Under the pieces are notes generated by a model. The model searched no databases. It was not told the origin of the DNA and was given only the letters and a program-made list of their open reading frames with translations. Of a stretch of DNA of 64,000 nucleotides, positions 24,667 through 40,555 are shown piece after piece; within the stretch, counting starts at the first letter, position 1; each line of letters starts with the position of its first letter. The position numbers and the translations under genes are program-made. Source of the DNA: Tubiluchus corallicola (taxonomy: Eukaryota > Priapulida > Priapulimorpha > Priapulimorphida > Tubiluchidae); assembly GCA_030141605.1 (NCBI GenBank), contig JAQGDQ010000048.1:186001-250000 (forward strand), read 5' to 3'.

Positions 24667-27600
24667 TTTTTTTCCTTCAAATTATATGAAATTAACAACA
24701 ATAACTTCCACTAGATATAATGAAACAGTCACAATGAAATCCTGGCAAACTAAGAATTAGGAACTGAAAGTCGAAACCTCAGGATCAAAGCAAAATGAAA
24801 TTAAAGAAGAATCTGTTCTTCTGCATCTTTAGTTAAAGAATCCACATTGTCTGGTTAAATTTTAATTCATAGTGTTAAATTAGGCACATTTTAGTACATC
24901 ATGCAGTTAAGTGAACACAACTAAATGCAATAAATAGTATTTCTTCAAACCAAAGATTTAATTAATTAATTAATTTCTTCTTTTTTGTGCATTTATTTCA
25001 CACATTTCTCTGTATCTCTCTATAATAACTTTGCAAACAAAAAATTAGAATGCGATAGTGGCCATTTGTTCTTGTTACACAAAACTGATACGCTGTGTAC
25101 AAAAATTGTGTTTGCAGTTCCTTGCTTCTTGATGCATTCTCTCCTACAGGGTTTTTTATGTTAAAGCTACCACTTGATTTATGCTCTCTATCATTTTTTG
25201 TATGGGATACAAATATTTAACGGATACACATTTCTACAATGGAAACTATCGGACACAAAAAATCTGTTTCTGTGCAGGACTTTGCTTGTGAACATGGGAA
25301 AACTAACACAAACAAATCATAAAAGAACTTTGTACATGTACCAGAATTTGAAAAAGTTGTGTAACATGTGTTCAAAATAATATTTTCACATTGCACACTA
25401 ACTGATTAGCACCTGGCAGTTTCCATTACAGACGTGTGTTTGGTCATAAGTTGTAAATAGCAACAGAAAGATCACACATAATACATTAAATCATTCAGTT
25501 TAGCCAAAATTTTTACCTCTGATTTATTACACAGCATTTTCAGTTTATGACTTTCTGGGATCATTTTCTTATTATTGAGTACTATGTGGCGTACAAGATT
25601 GCAGTAATGAACTCGGCCCTTTTCCAAAGCATCATGCTTGTATAATAAAGAATGCCACTCATTCACCGAAGCCTTTACATCAAATTTTTCCATTATTTCT
25701 GGAAAAAAACAAAAATAAATTTGGTAAATGTTACCTATGCAGACATAGCAAATGCTGACTTTTTCCTTGTCACTATGAAAGTCTTGCCCACTGAAATGCA
25801 CTATAATTTAACCTTGTTATAAATAAACAAAACACCAACAATTACAGGAATCAACAAACAAACAAACTAATGAGTGACAAAATGCCCAATTAGCTTAGAA
25901 AAATAAAAAAAAGAAAAAATACAAAAAAAATGAAAGGATAAATGACTACATGAATGCATGAATGAATGAATGAATGAATGAGTGAGTAAATGAATAAATA
26001 AAAGGATGAAAAAATGAGTAAATGAATGAACAAACGAACAAACAAACGAATGAATGAGGAGCAAATAACTAAAAACTTTTCAAAGGAAAGCTACATTCAG
26101 TATCATTAGATGGTTACCAATTTACCTGCAAACTTTATCAGAGACAAAGTACTTTTGTCATCTGTATCAGCTCTTCGACAAACTTTGTAGACTTTCTTCC
26201 AACCTGACAAAAGAAAAAAACATCTGTGATCCAACTTAAAATATGCTGCAATTATAATTTGCCAAAAATCGTTGATACTTATTTAGTGCCAACTTTTGAT
26301 GCTATTGCATATCCATTGACCCAATTGGACAGACGTTCAAACAAATCAACTTATATTTGCATTGTCTGCCAAATTATGAGTACACTAGTAGCTGGTTAAA
26401 CAATGCTATGTCACGCACAGAAAAGCTTGGCAATCTGCCAACACACCTAAAAATTTCACTGGCAATAGGCTGAATGCTCGCATATGCAACTTGACAATGA
26501 TGACATGACACGATACTTTATGATTTTAAGCACAACAAGCATTTATGATGTCACATGCCAGCTACGAGTTACCTCATACTGGCAATTGAGAAAAAAACTA
26601 GGATAATGGTAGGCAAAGTGTTAAAATAATTTGTAGTAATTGGTCATAATTAGTCTTTAGACATGTGTTCCCATTTTCACCTTTCTACCATAGCCCATGC
26701 ACAGTGAGTGGCTATTAATTTGGCTTGGTTTGGGCAAATTGCATAAAAATATAACATCAATAGTATGTATTTATCCAATTCAATGCCTTGCAAAAATCAT
26801 AATCTGAGCACAGAAGTTAACAAGTTTGTGTTTATGATTATGGCAATTGTTGTATCTGTATTGGGCAAACGTAAATTATAAAGAATACAAATCCACATTA
26901 CAGAAGAATTGAAGAGAAAGTAATAAAATATGCAAATCAACGTGACAAAAAATATTTTTGTACATAAGAAAACCCAGATACTTGTTCAGAGTAGTATTTA
27001 GCAAATAGTTACGTGTGAACAATGTTTCTCTTTTACGTATGTATCATACATTAACAGCATATATATACAGTTACGATATAATTGACTTTAATCCAGAAAC
27101 GATGGAGTGTATTTGCCGCTTAATAAAACTAAGTTTTCAATCATCAAACAAAAACCGTATTATAAATCACTGATATTGCTGGAAGCATCCCTCACTTTTA
27201 TTCATCAACATGTGCAGTTGCTTGTTCAATATATCGATCACAGCCTATAAAGAGAATTTTTTTCTATATCATTACAGAATAAAATGTGTGAATAATATAG
27301 ATATAATTGTCATAAAAGCTGTAGAGATGAGCTGCAGTCAAAATATGAATTGAATGTTTGTTCAAAGACTGTATTAATGTGAAGCAGCTGCAATAGATTA
27401 ATTATTGTTTTTGCACACTATTGATATATCAGTCTTTTACATAAAAAGATATTAACTGGACTTCAAATCAGAAATGGTGTATTTTATAACTTGTATTCAG
27501 AAATTACAAATTTTATTTTTCTGTCAAAGTAGTTATCAGAAAATTTATCACTTTCATCAAACTAAACTTCCAGAAAGAAATGCATCGTATTACATTTCTG

Positions 27601-30600
27601 ATACATTAATAGCTTGGCAGAAAATTCCATCAGTTTCACTTTTTTCGTAGAAAACAGTCATTTTATGTTTGTATATCTTCCAAGCACTTAACTAGTAAGG
27701 ACTGATAAAGTTAACTCGGCAAATATGTACAAAACAATAAAAAATTGGAAAATGACAGTGATGTAATGACAGAAAATGAAAGTCTAAAGACAGATAATCC
27801 CGTTACGAAAATTTACAGCAGCTTTATTACCTTATCTACATTAACTGGTTTGCTGCCAGCTGAAGCAGAATGGCAACTCTTTTCCAGTATCACAGGTTGA
27901 CCTGCAGAGCTAGGCATTTCACGTTTCATAGATGCAGAGCGGCTGCACAACCCTTCCCCAGAAACAGATTTGTTAATTATCTGTAACGTAAGTCAAGAAT
28001 TAAGTAAATGATAACTACTCCAAACCACGTAGGTTGGTAAATATAACAGGTAACCTTGAACAAATGGCACAGAATTTTTCTCTCCAGAATGTGGTTTCAG
28101 GTACCCTCAACAAAAAATTGGCCAAATCTAGATTGGTACTTTTGAAACATATATATAAATCCAAGATGGCACCTGCTGGGGCCAAAAAACTGTTATATTT
28201 CTTAAGCAATCGAGCCTAGATGGAAAATATGTATTACTGACTGAAAGGAAAATGCACTAGAGGATTCCAAAGATGTTGTAATTTTTCATTTATGATGTCA
28301 TTATGATCACTGCTTCCTTGTTGTTGAAAATGGGACACTGGCATTGATCTTTCAGTACAGAAATTATGTGGTGTACTTTTTTATCGGTCATTAGGATCAG
28401 TGATTTAGAAGGCGCAATCGACTTTTGGCCCTCACATTCAGTGCCAAACAAATGACGTAAATCAAAATTGATGATATGCGAGATCAATCTATAACTGATA
28501 TTGAATGCTGTTGCAACTACTGATACAGTAGGTGCCACTTAACAGATTCAAAAATGCCTGGTACGGGCCGCTCCTATGCAAGTGTACATAAAAACTGTCG
28601 ATAACTGACTCAAATAACTCCACATATTGACTCAATATTTTTGCTTCACATGCTTCAGTAAGACACTTTCCTGTGACTAATAAGCTCTTATGACTTTTAT
28701 ATCATCTTAGTTCACTTTTGTCCTACAGTATACATAGAAACAATCATGTTAAGTACCATTTTGTTTTTAAGTAGGAACGTTTATCATACTGCTACGATGC
28801 TAGCCTAATGGTTTGCTTTGACCCACCCATCCACTGCAATTAATCTCGTTACCCAAGAATTCCCGAAAGCTAAACATTTAATCACTTGCTCAGCGGTTTG
28901 CTTTTCAAGCTCTGGTTGTGTTTGCCAGAAAGTTTAATCAGTTAGATGTTGCTGTTATGCCTGGGACGCAGGTACAGTACAGTAAGTACGTCACAATTGA
29001 CGTCTAACATAATGTCAATCATTTTCGTTGACTACCCAATCAGTGTGCAAATTATCTCACACACCCCTGCAGCAGGTACGTTCGGGATATTTAGCTACAA
29101 CTCCGTCTAACACTGTTATGAAAAATGCTCAAATTTTCTTTATTTAGTGGGAGAAACATTTGCCTAGTTCTAGATTTTATTATTGTCAATTGAAATTTCA
29201 AGTGATTTAGTGGAAATATATAGTCTAGTTTCGTTTATAGGAAGAAATGCACAATGCTTAAATCTATGAGTTGCTGATTAAACAATTCTGCAATAAAAAA
29301 TACGCAGTTTAGTTTAGTTTATGGTGTTTCAAGTTAGATAAAGACAACTATTTGATTAACTTATAATAAGGACAAAACAAAATGTTTTCTTTTCTGACCA
29401 GTTTTTATAAACCTTAATGCGATCTTCACAGTCAAAATTAATTCAAATGTGGTCAAAACTTATATTATACATCAATGTAATATTAGCTAATTTTATGCTA
29501 TTTTTTTGGTTATAATCAAGGTAACCTGACAAACAGAAAAATACAAAAACTTAATAAATCTTGTGGACGAGCACTTGATCAATTAATATAGAAAAATACA
29601 TCGCAGGCTTGATGTTCCTATGTTTAAAGGCAAGAGAAACAAAATATTTTTGTTGCTCATTCATTGTAAAGCAAGGCTAACTGGCTTAGTTTCTTTATTA
29701 TATTTATGTCTCTGTATTTTGTAGTCCTTTGAAACTTCGTCTCTACATTCTGTTTAAATTGAAAAGTTATTTTTTGGCTACTTGAAGCGTTAATTTCATG
29801 TTAAAATAGCTGCTGCTCTGTAAATTTGTGTTTATGAAAAAGAGCAATCAGTTTATCTGCTGATTAGACATTAGTTGTGACTGTCATGTTGTTTAGTTTA
29901 GTTTAGTTTAGCTTAGACAGTTGTTGTCCTGCGTAAGCTGTTGTCTGGAATGCTACTGAGCGTGTTTACGTTGCAGTGGGGGGGGGGGGGGGGTGTAGGG
30001 GGTAGGGGCAGACCGTTAGACCAATATGTTTGACATCAATTATAGCAAGCGGTAGCTTAGGCGAAACTACAGATGAAGCTACTTGCGGGTAAACACCGGC
30101 ACCACTAACAGTTTAAGCATGCCAAGCACTAAGTATTGTATGGGAATTTGTGCATCATACAACAACAAATTTTAAACGTTTTTAATTATGAGAATTTTGT
30201 GAGCCAACTTCTTCACAATAAAAATGAAAAGCCAACTTTAAAGGAATTTTTGTAATTTTATTGCTAATTCACTTATATAAATTAACATTTTAAAATATTT
30301 TTTCCAATTTTAACTGCGCAAAGGAATTTAGGCATTACTTCATGTCTCATTAAAAAATTACAATGTATAGAAAGCTAGTGACACATACTTCTATACCAGT
30401 AATACTGCACCCATCGGTTAATAAGTTCAGTTGGTTAATTGGGTCAAAACACTTCGGTCCCAAAGTGTGTCTCTTAAGCGGCGCCTACTGTATTAAAAAT
30501 CAATTTTCAGCAACAACAACAACAACGAAGCAGTGATGTTCTTAATTACTTCATAATAGTATTGCAACATCAAAATATAACTGATTTTTGGCACCATGAG

Positions 30601-33600
30601 GTACCATCATCGATTAAGCAACTATCCCCAAAGTACCAATCCTGATTTTAGCCAATTTTTCGCTGATGATGCCTGAATCCACATTCCAACAGAACGTAAA
30701 GAGGAAAATTCTCTTGCAATTTGCTCTAAGTACCCCCTTACTAGGAACTATTTTTACCAGTGGCGACCTGAATCTAAAATTTCTACCTGGAAAACTTGTA
30801 AAAGGCCCCAGTCAAAAGGAAACTACTTAATTTCATAACATAGCGAAAGGAATCAAATAAAAATAAAGGTTTTAGGCAAATAAAATGTTACATCTATTCA
30901 ATATTGTAGTACTTATTTATGTTAATGCGTGCATAATACAAATACTAGAAAATTTTAATAATCTTATAATAAAAACGAAAATCTCAATCATAGAACAACC
31001 AATCCAAGTAATTTACAGAGCATAATTTTAAATCGTTTTCAAAGTGTAATTAAAATTGGAACAAGCGCATTTTTAATATGTATGCACTCGACCATTCCTC
31101 GTTTTTGCAATATATAATTTCATTGCTGATCTTATGTCATATCAATTTGTAACGGGAATGTATATATATATATATATATATATACACGGAATTGAGAGTC
31201 GAATCCCGGTAATAATCGGCTTATTATGATTCTCGGTGATACAATGATTTTTTTATGTTCCTGCCAAGCTTATAATAGAACATAAGTAATCTCGTATGGT
31301 TACTACAAAACTCATTATTACGAAAAGCCCTAATTTGTGCGATGTTTTCTCAAAGTCTTGCCAATATAATTTTAACGTAAACAAACACTGTAATACGATT
31401 TTCAGTCTTTCTCTAAAACGTTTGTACAGTAAGTTGCCTGCCCCGTCTAGACAGTAGACACACTTCACCTTTTACCACGATGACCATGTATACCTACAGT
31501 TTATATTTGGTTTTACCTGGCATACCGTGCACTTGAAGAAACTAATATTGTAACTTGAAATAAAATACAGTAAGATTAGTGATTTGCTAATTCTCTCTTA
31601 TTATCTACCTATCTATTTATTTATTCTCTCCCCATATCTCTCTCTTGCTCTCGCTCTCCCTCTCCTCTCTTTCACTCTTTGTTTATCTAGCATTAAATTA
31701 TCTTCAAATTGTCAGTGTTATTTCTAATGTTTCTGAACTTATTTTTCGTTTAACACTAGCTGTCTTTATTAGTGTATTTAGTTAATAATGATCTACTTCC
31801 AGAAAGAAAGTGAAAATTATGCAATGCTGCCAACCAGCTATCAACCTTATGTATAAGTTGGTGTAACACAGTAGCCAGGTTACGTCAGGCTAGCCACCCA
31901 GCAATAAAATGCTGATAGCTTGGTTTACTAAAGGAAATATCTGGGATGATGAAGGGTTAAATAATTACAGATATGTTCACTGAAATCAAAAGACGACACG
32001 TGTAGGGAATATACCCATGTCAGTTAATTCTTTATTTCTAAAGTGATGGTCCATCACTTTGCGGCCACTGGGCAATTTCCCAGTATCCTGGTGGACCAGT
32101 CTGCCACTGATTTTTACCCATCTAATGGCTCATAAATACATGCAACCAGTGGGTTCAAAGCCTGTAACAGCAACCTAGAAGAACTAAGAAATGACTAGAG
32201 AATAGAAAAAAAATTAAGTTTCATATTTCTGTAAAAAAAGTTAGGCATTTACCACCTCAGCTGGTGCCGTATTTGGCCGTTCCTCTTCTTCACGTTTTTC
32301 TGCCACCAATAAATCACTTGCTGAACGTCTAGTAGGCACAAACGTCTTTCTTTCTGTAACCTCTTCAACCTTCAATTCCCTGAACTGACCACGCACGTAG
32401 CTGGCCATTTCCTTATTTTTCCTGGCTGTTGTCTTGTAACCAAAGTGAGGACTTTTTAGAGTATGAGCCTGGTCACAAAAATATCAAGCAAACTGAGAAA
32501 GTTGATAATGCAAAACTATACTGCATGAGAGATCATTAAAAACCTCCCAATGATGCAAATGTAAAACTTCTGCTGCTAAAGTAATATCCCTCAAAAACTG
32601 TTATAAATAATATTTATTACAATGAGACCTGAAAGGCTAAAACACTATCATATCAAATAGGATTTGAAATACTGATTGTTTTAAATTCTTGATTACCTTT
32701 TATTTGGGCCCTGCTAGTTTAGGTAATTTTAAGGTCCGCCATTTGATGGTTATCGTTTCGCGTCACACAAACTGCCCTCATTTATGTCATTGTGTAAACA
32801 CAATGGCTTACTAATGCAATGCATTGTTGTTGGTAAGTTCTGCTTATTATTTGTGGCACAGCTTTGCTTTATTACATTTTTAAAAAGTGCATTCATCAAA
32901 CGAAAACATTAACAATAATAAAGCAAATGAAAACATTTAGACGTAAATGCAAAGCACTAAGCTAATAAAGAGGTAAAAATCTTAGAGAAAAAACATAAAA
33001 ACTCACATGGTATTCTTTTTTGGAGGGTATATTTTGTTGTACAGGTTTAGCATCACCCCCAGATAAATTAGAGTCATTGCCATCACTAGTCAAACACTCA
33101 TCATTGCCACTTCCACTGTGAGGTGTTTTTATGAGATATTTATTGAGAAATTGTTTATAGTCCAAGTTGCCATAAGCATTGATCGGCTGAATGTACCAAA
33201 ATGTGTTAAACTGCAAAGGAAATTATAGTAACCACTAATTAGTAAGGATAGCACAACATATATAGCAGTAAATACAAGTCTTACCATGTAAACTTTATAA
33301 GATACTACAACAGGGTAAGATTTTCTTAACAATTAAAGAGCAAGTCAAATAAAATAGTAGCATACAATGGTCAGGTGTTCTAGCAGAGTAATCATCATTA
33401 CAATTATAGCACCAATCAGGATTATCTCGTAATAAATTAGTGCACCTAATCATCATAAAAATCTGTATAGTTATTTGACTAGAAAATCACATTCTTATAT
33501 TTTTAAACTTAGAGAAATCTTAGATGTCAACAGAGGCCAAACAGTAATTAAATAGGAATTTAATAATTAGAATATATCACATACAAAAATTTATTAAAAA

Positions 33601-36600
33601 TGCATTTGTTTTTAACTAGTGAAGAAAGTTGTTGCAACTGACTGCAAATGGCATGAAAATTGTGTGAATTTTGCAAGGAAGATGCAGTGCAACCATGACC
33701 ATCTCGCAAAGAAAGCCAGTGCTACCAGAACAAGTTTGTCACACATCACCTGTACGTTAACTGGCTTAATATACTGAAAAACCTTAACATCACTTGGTTA
33801 ACTTACGGCACTAGGCAGCTGCAATACCACATAAAACTTTTTTTGTTACACTTTGTAGACAGAGCTATTCCTCAAAAATAGTTCTCCTGCCAGTCCATCT
33901 CCAAAACGTTTTTTGTGAGTAATCTCAGGAATTCTCATGATCCAAAATGTTCAAAATTGAACAACTATAACTACATATAATAATAAGGTTGTAGTCTTAG
34001 TCAACTCAGCCAGCATACAATTTTATTTTTCACTTTCATTTCATATTTTATCGGTCAATTTATGGTTTATAATCAAACTTGCCTCTCTTTCTTCCTCTCA
34101 ACACACTTATTAGGATTTTTCAATAATCAAATCAAAAGTTGTAACAGTAACTCAAGCTTTTAATTACTACAGAACTAATAGGCAGTGACACTGGTGCATT
34201 TGAGATGCTCGTGACATCATCAAGCATTTTAAACATTCAACTTCCCCTTAGAAAAAGGTTATGAAATCTATGAAATCTACATTTTGACAACCAATTACAT
34301 TTTGCCTTTAGTTTAACATTAATAAGCATGATTTCACCTACTCCACTTTCTGATATAGGACAGTGGTGAAGATGTAATATCTTCTTCAAGTCTGACTTGC
34401 TGACAACTCCAAGTTTAGCATAGTCTGACTTTCTGCACGACTTCATCAAGTTCTTGTAATTTCTGGTCACAAATTTCTTCATCATCTCTTCGCCTTCTAG
34501 ATGAGCTGCAGCCACTACCTAAGTACAGTCATATACAACTCATAATATGATATAACTTAATCTACTTGCCTGTCTGTGTCTATGTCTGACGGCATTCATC
34601 TTGTATCACATTACAAACATCTGTACGACAAAAGTGGTCATTCTTAGGATTGCAAATTGCTACATGTCATCAGTTTCTAGAGAGTGGATTTTACATTTTT
34701 TGGTACAATATATGAGCATTACATCTTTGTTTGAAATCATGACTAAGTTTGCATTTTTTTCAGCACCTTTATTGAGCACTGTTACCTGTTGTGACATGCG
34801 TAGCTGCTGTATTCATTAATTACCAAAAATGATAGCAAACTAAACATGTAGCTCAGTAGCACACTTAAAATGGCAAACCAATTTCCATTGTTCAAACTTA
34901 GACTTGCATTAATATAAATTCAATAAACAGCAGCTCTAATGTCACGCATGGTATCTGCTTAGACCATTCCGCAGTTCCAGAACCAGCTGCCCGGCTGAGC
35001 TGAAAGCGCACGAATCAAAAGTTTGCGACCCTGTTTTACATCAAAGTGATACACGAAAAACTTGTGATGTTCATCTGGGAAAATGAAAGGCAGCATTCTG
35101 GTTACAGTCACTGAAAGTTTTTAATTTTTAATGCTCCAGCAAATGTGCTGTTACAGCCATATTTCTACAGAAAATCAAGACAATTTTCAGATGCTTCACA
35201 AGTTAGCAGTCTCTAGAAGTGGTCCAGGCACTCACAATTCCTGAGACTGTACTGTGATGAATTTACATGTACAGATAGTTCCTGGGACTGCAAATGAAGA
35301 ATTTGGATGTATAGACAGTTCCATGGATACCAAACTTGAAAGACAAGAAAAATGAAAAGTTGAAATACAGCTCGAATTTGAACCAGGGACCTTCTTGGTC
35401 TTATTTGGCAGATGTGTAGAAAACTGGGTGCTAGGCATTGATCAAGGCAGCCACAGTTCAATTTTTGTAGCTGGCCAACCAAATTCAGCATTTCGAATGT
35501 TAGACCATACTACACCATAGAGTCATACTAACTAATTAATTACATCAATTTAGATTTTGATCAACTTTGAGCCTGAAGTCCTGTGGGTTGATTAATTATT
35601 TATTATAATGTATCAGCTGATTATATATAAATTGTATGCCAAAGCACAGGGAATTAATTTTATTGCATCTTCACTAAAAAACTATAATTTCACAGTAAGT
35701 TTCACAGCACGGCAACTGACACTTTTTCATTAATGCCCAGCATACTGATATAACAATCATATCATTGAGTAAAATAACTACTGAGCCTTTTTTCTAATGA
35801 TATGTTAGGCAGTTTCTTGTAGTCCAGTAGTCCGTGTAGTCTGGCAGTCCGGTAAGTATATAACAGTTATACATTTTCTGTAATAATTGGTAAATTGCAA
35901 CCAGAAATGTGCTTCCCCATCCATGTCTACAAAAATTTTTACATTATAGCCTGCTATCAACGAGCAAGAGTTTGTGAAACTGGGCCATGGATTTAGCACA
36001 AGTTACCGAACTATGACTGTGTAATGGCGCAAAATCTCTAATGTTGGATAAAAATGTACAGTGTTCCCTCGCTACTTTGCGGTTGCGTTTATCGCGGACT
36101 CGCTGTTTTGCGGGTTTTCAAAAATATTAATGTAAAATAATTATCACGGTATTTTTGCTGTTTCACGGATTTTTGCAGTACTCTGTCTAAAGTATTTTAG
36201 CACACAAGTAGTACATATTGTACAGTAATGTATAGATTTGATGAATTTTGCATAAAAAATCACAAAATGTATAAAGATATATTAAAAATAATAATTCTAA
36301 TATTAAAAGAATATTATAAATCATAAAAAAATTACTATTTACAGTAAATAGTGTATTTATTCGGCGGATGAATACACACCAAAAACGAAATGTAGTACTT
36401 GTGCCCGCTTGAGATGCTACTTGCCGACGTGAGATTGTACAAAACACACGATTGGTTGATTGATAAGTATAGCGTCCCTACTTTGCGGAAATTCACTTAT
36501 CGCGGGCGGGCCTGGAATGGAACACCCGCGATAAGTGAGGGAACACTGTATATGACAATCGTGAAATGTGCTACCAGTCCCAGAACCCGTATGGATGGGC

Positions 36601-39600
36601 CAAACAAGACAACAAGACCAAAAATTTTACCAACAACCAGTTTTCTCACAAAAATCAAGCACAGCACATTCCTCCGTTGCTGGTAGTATAGATCGTGGGC
36701 TTGTGACATATCTATGTTTAAACGAGTAATTATACTTTTTAATCGAATTATATTCTTTACAGCTCGGGAAACTCAGCATAATGACTATAACTTGCGGTTT
36801 AATACAGAAAATGATACTAAAACATACAACACTTTTAATAAGACTTTCTTATCTTACAACATCCACATGCTTAAATGCGAAGATAAGTTCGCACACAGAA
36901 TTAAATTAAACAATAAATGATAAAGTATTCAAATAAGTATTTAAAAATATGCCAAACCTCTGCTTGTGACTCTTCCAACAACATTTCCTCAATAAAAGTG
37001 CTGTAATCTATGAAGCCTCTTTTTGAACGATCTTTGATTAGAAACAAAAACTGCTCATCTGTAAGTTTAAAATTGAATGTTTCTAAAATGCGGCGAAAAT
37101 CAGTAACTCGCACCCAACCATGCCAACCCTTGTCAAATTCTTTAAATATCTGAAATGCAAAATATTAGTTATGTTATAGACTTGTGGCCAATCACCTACA
37201 CAGTCAGTATGTGATATATATTTAATTATTCCAGGAAACATGTTATTAAGTTCACAAAGAAACATTTTGATGAATACTAGTTATTTTTAACAATAAGCAA
37301 TCCTGCAATCAATGTTTGTTTACCCGTAGAAAGTTTGCAATACTTACAAGTGATACATTCCGTACGTTTCTCTTAAAAAGTTCCTTTAATTTTTCTCTAA
37401 CTTCATATCCGGTCATCTGCTTACTAGCAATGACAGACGCTGGTTTGTCTTCATCCCGTAATGCCAGCAGAGTTTCATAATAGTTTATCTTGCCATCTTT
37501 TACTGGTATGCCCACTCTGCAATATCATAATTGATATTTCTCACAATTAAGTTGTTAAATAGTCTTAACCCTTTTACTACGGAAGGCGGCACACTGTTCC
37601 TTAAGTTTTCTTGCAAGGGACGGAAGGTGGTAGACTGCCGCCCAAGCTTAGCACTAAGCGCAGTTACCCAGGTTTGTTTATTTCACTGCTACGGCCATGG
37701 AAAAACATTGTAGAAAAATTTAACAGTCGAGGGATTGGTGTTGTTTCGTAACAAGTAATGCTAACCAGCCAGTCAGCGTCTGAAGTCAGATGCATTCCAT
37801 AACACTGTACTGTATAATACGTTCTTATGCAAAATTGCTCGTTGATAGTTGGCGAAACGTGCATTTGTTCCGCATTTTAAATAAAATAATTGTGTATTAT
37901 GAATTAGTAATACAACTTTTCTGAAAATTGGCTTCTAAATATAAGAATGTGCTTATTTGTGTCGGTGTGCACATGCAAGCACGCATGAGTGCATATATGT
38001 GTACGCAGATGTGTGTGCATGAGTATAAATAAAACTAATATTCAATATTAGTGTTTAATAACAAATGGTTATTTGTTTGTTTATAAGATTCTGTTTTAGT
38101 AACACACCACAAGTAGTTATTGTCAAATGTGCAAAAGCCAATGCAGCCCTGGTAAAAAGCAACAACGTAGTGCAAGGGTTGTAATTATAAGTAATAAGAG
38201 GGAATTATTTGGACAATCCATGTACAGTTTTAGCTGTGATTACATGTTACAGGCATCTACATATTTCCACACTAAATCAAAAATGTGTATTAAGGGTGAA
38301 AAGGTAAACAGACTTATAAAGTACTTTGGTAGTACATTTCTTACATTTTAAAGATTTTAGGGCTTTCCTAAGACAACAGTTTTAACCAAGCACGCACTTG
38401 TGTCCTACAACGCTCCTAAAAATAGTGGAAAACAATCTTTTTTTGCTAACGCAACTTGTAGCTATACAAAACTAATTTCTGATTGACCCAGAACTGACTG
38501 CATTGCAGCAGGGAATTACTGTAATAAAAACCAACGCAAAGGCTGCTAATAGGGAACAAAAGTGAGCATCAAAATCTATAGAGAAAATCATCCTAGCCAT
38601 CCTTCCCAATATTGGACTGGGTGATAACATTTTGCTAGAGGAATGAAAAAATGAGCAAAAGTGCATAACCATTTATTACGTCAAAGTACTTTGAAACACT
38701 GGGGAAACTATCATGATCTAAAAATCTTCTGTAGAAGCCTCATACAGAGTCTGCCTGTAATGGTGACATGCAGAACTCAAGACTCTCCTTGCAGCATGTT
38801 TTGCAGATCTCTCACAAGCTATATGTTGAATACCATTTGATGTTTTTTAACATATTAGCATCCACTTTGTCTATCAAGACAGCTCCAATATGTTTGGCAG
38901 TGTTGAGATCTGATGAATTTCCAGGAAATCAAAAAATTACTCCAAAAGTTTTCAGGCGACTAATTGGATCATATCCCTGAAGATGCAAGACTGTGAGACA
39001 TGCAAAGCTTTCCCACTAAATTTTCAAAGGTATGATAGGTCCTCAGCACTTATTTCATGTAATAAATTGTTGTGTACTCATTGCTGAATATACATTCTAA
39101 TAACTTCATAACCTAAAAACAAAAGTTAAATTACAAAATGATAGTGTACCTGTCCAAAATGGCATTAAAGTTGTTTGGTGAAAACACGAAACCAAGGTTC
39201 TGTAGTATCCTATGAACACCTTTTATAGACAGCATACCATCATGTGCAAAATCATACCTCTGAAAAGCTGTGTGCACTTCATCAAACCTCGTATGTAAGC
39301 GAGCCCTGCAAAAAATGGAAAATTTTAGTATTTGGTATTTCAAAAGCATTTTCGACAGTATGTATCACTGTTTAGATTGGTAAAACAGGTTACTCATATA
39401 AAAATAATTTTGGCAAGTGCTAGCTTTCTTTTGCTACCACACCTGAGTCTCTTTAGTATTTTGCGTTGCCAGTGGTCCTCAAAACCTTTTGCAACTGGAG
39501 ATGCCGGTTTATCAACAATTGGCTCGTTCACCTGGTTGCTCAAATCTTTCCAGAGATTGCCTTCCAATGCCTTATGTTTCTTGTATGTGTCACCCTAAAC

Positions 39601-40521
39601 ACGTAAATTACAGACAATTTCAGGAAGTTAATCTTAATAACAAAATAACATAATAATCTAGAACAATTTTACCAGTGTTTTTCTTTTTTTGAAACATAGC
39701 AGTTCTTATTTTATTTGGCATATATGAAATTTATATAAAATTTCTCATAATTCTAAAATAACATTTTTTCAAATTTACACAAACAAAAAAGTACAGTAAA
39801 TGTAATACATTATGTCTATTATCTACATTTATAAGTCAAAAATAAAGAAAAACAAAAAGTGTTGATTCAATAAAGCGTACAAAATCAATCATCTAAGTTA
39901 CGAAGCCAATAATTAGCTTCAATATGCAAAAATCTGACAGCATTCTAATGAATGTAAAACATCAATTGGTATGAACACAAATTGCAGATTAACATGCACC
40001 ACATATGCATTATTGTGCCAACATGCAAAATCATGGGAGGCAGTAACTGCAAACTAACCAAAGCAATTCAAACATCAAATAGTATAGAGCAGTCACAAAA
40101 CTGGTTTGAAACAAAGGCACCCATCATTATTCTGCACAGTATGACAATTACGCAAAAAGTATTGACTAATCAAGCTTACCTTGTCATACAATCAAAATCA
40201 CCCAAAATAAAAAAATGAACTCCTTTAGCAAAAGAGTTATCAATACTAATTACTACAACAACAAAGAAATAACTGCATAATGCTTGAGCATAGCAATAGA
40301 AATATACTGTGCAATAAATGTGCAATAACAGAACAAATTAAAAGAAAAAATATTAAATGGCAAAAAAGAAAGGCTTGACATGGCACATGTAAGCTACATA
40401 TGTATCTATCTATATTTATCTATCTATCTATATATATATATATATAGATATAGATATATATATAGATAGATAGATATAGATATAGATATATATAGATGTA
40501 TCTATACAGTAAAGACAGTAA

Positions 40522-40555
<34 letters not shown>

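Noticed and set aside
25867-26064. Phe/His/Ser-rich minus-strand ORF
   Set aside because: Translation of a GAAT-type microsatellite.
29890-29915. Internal telomeric array (TTTAG repeats)
   Set aside because: Only about five imperfect units; too short and the unit is not TTAGGG.
37561-37700. Transposon end near ttactacggaaggcggc
   Set aside because: A loosely repeated ggaaggcggc/ggaaggtggt word is visible but no matching inverted end or duplication was found.
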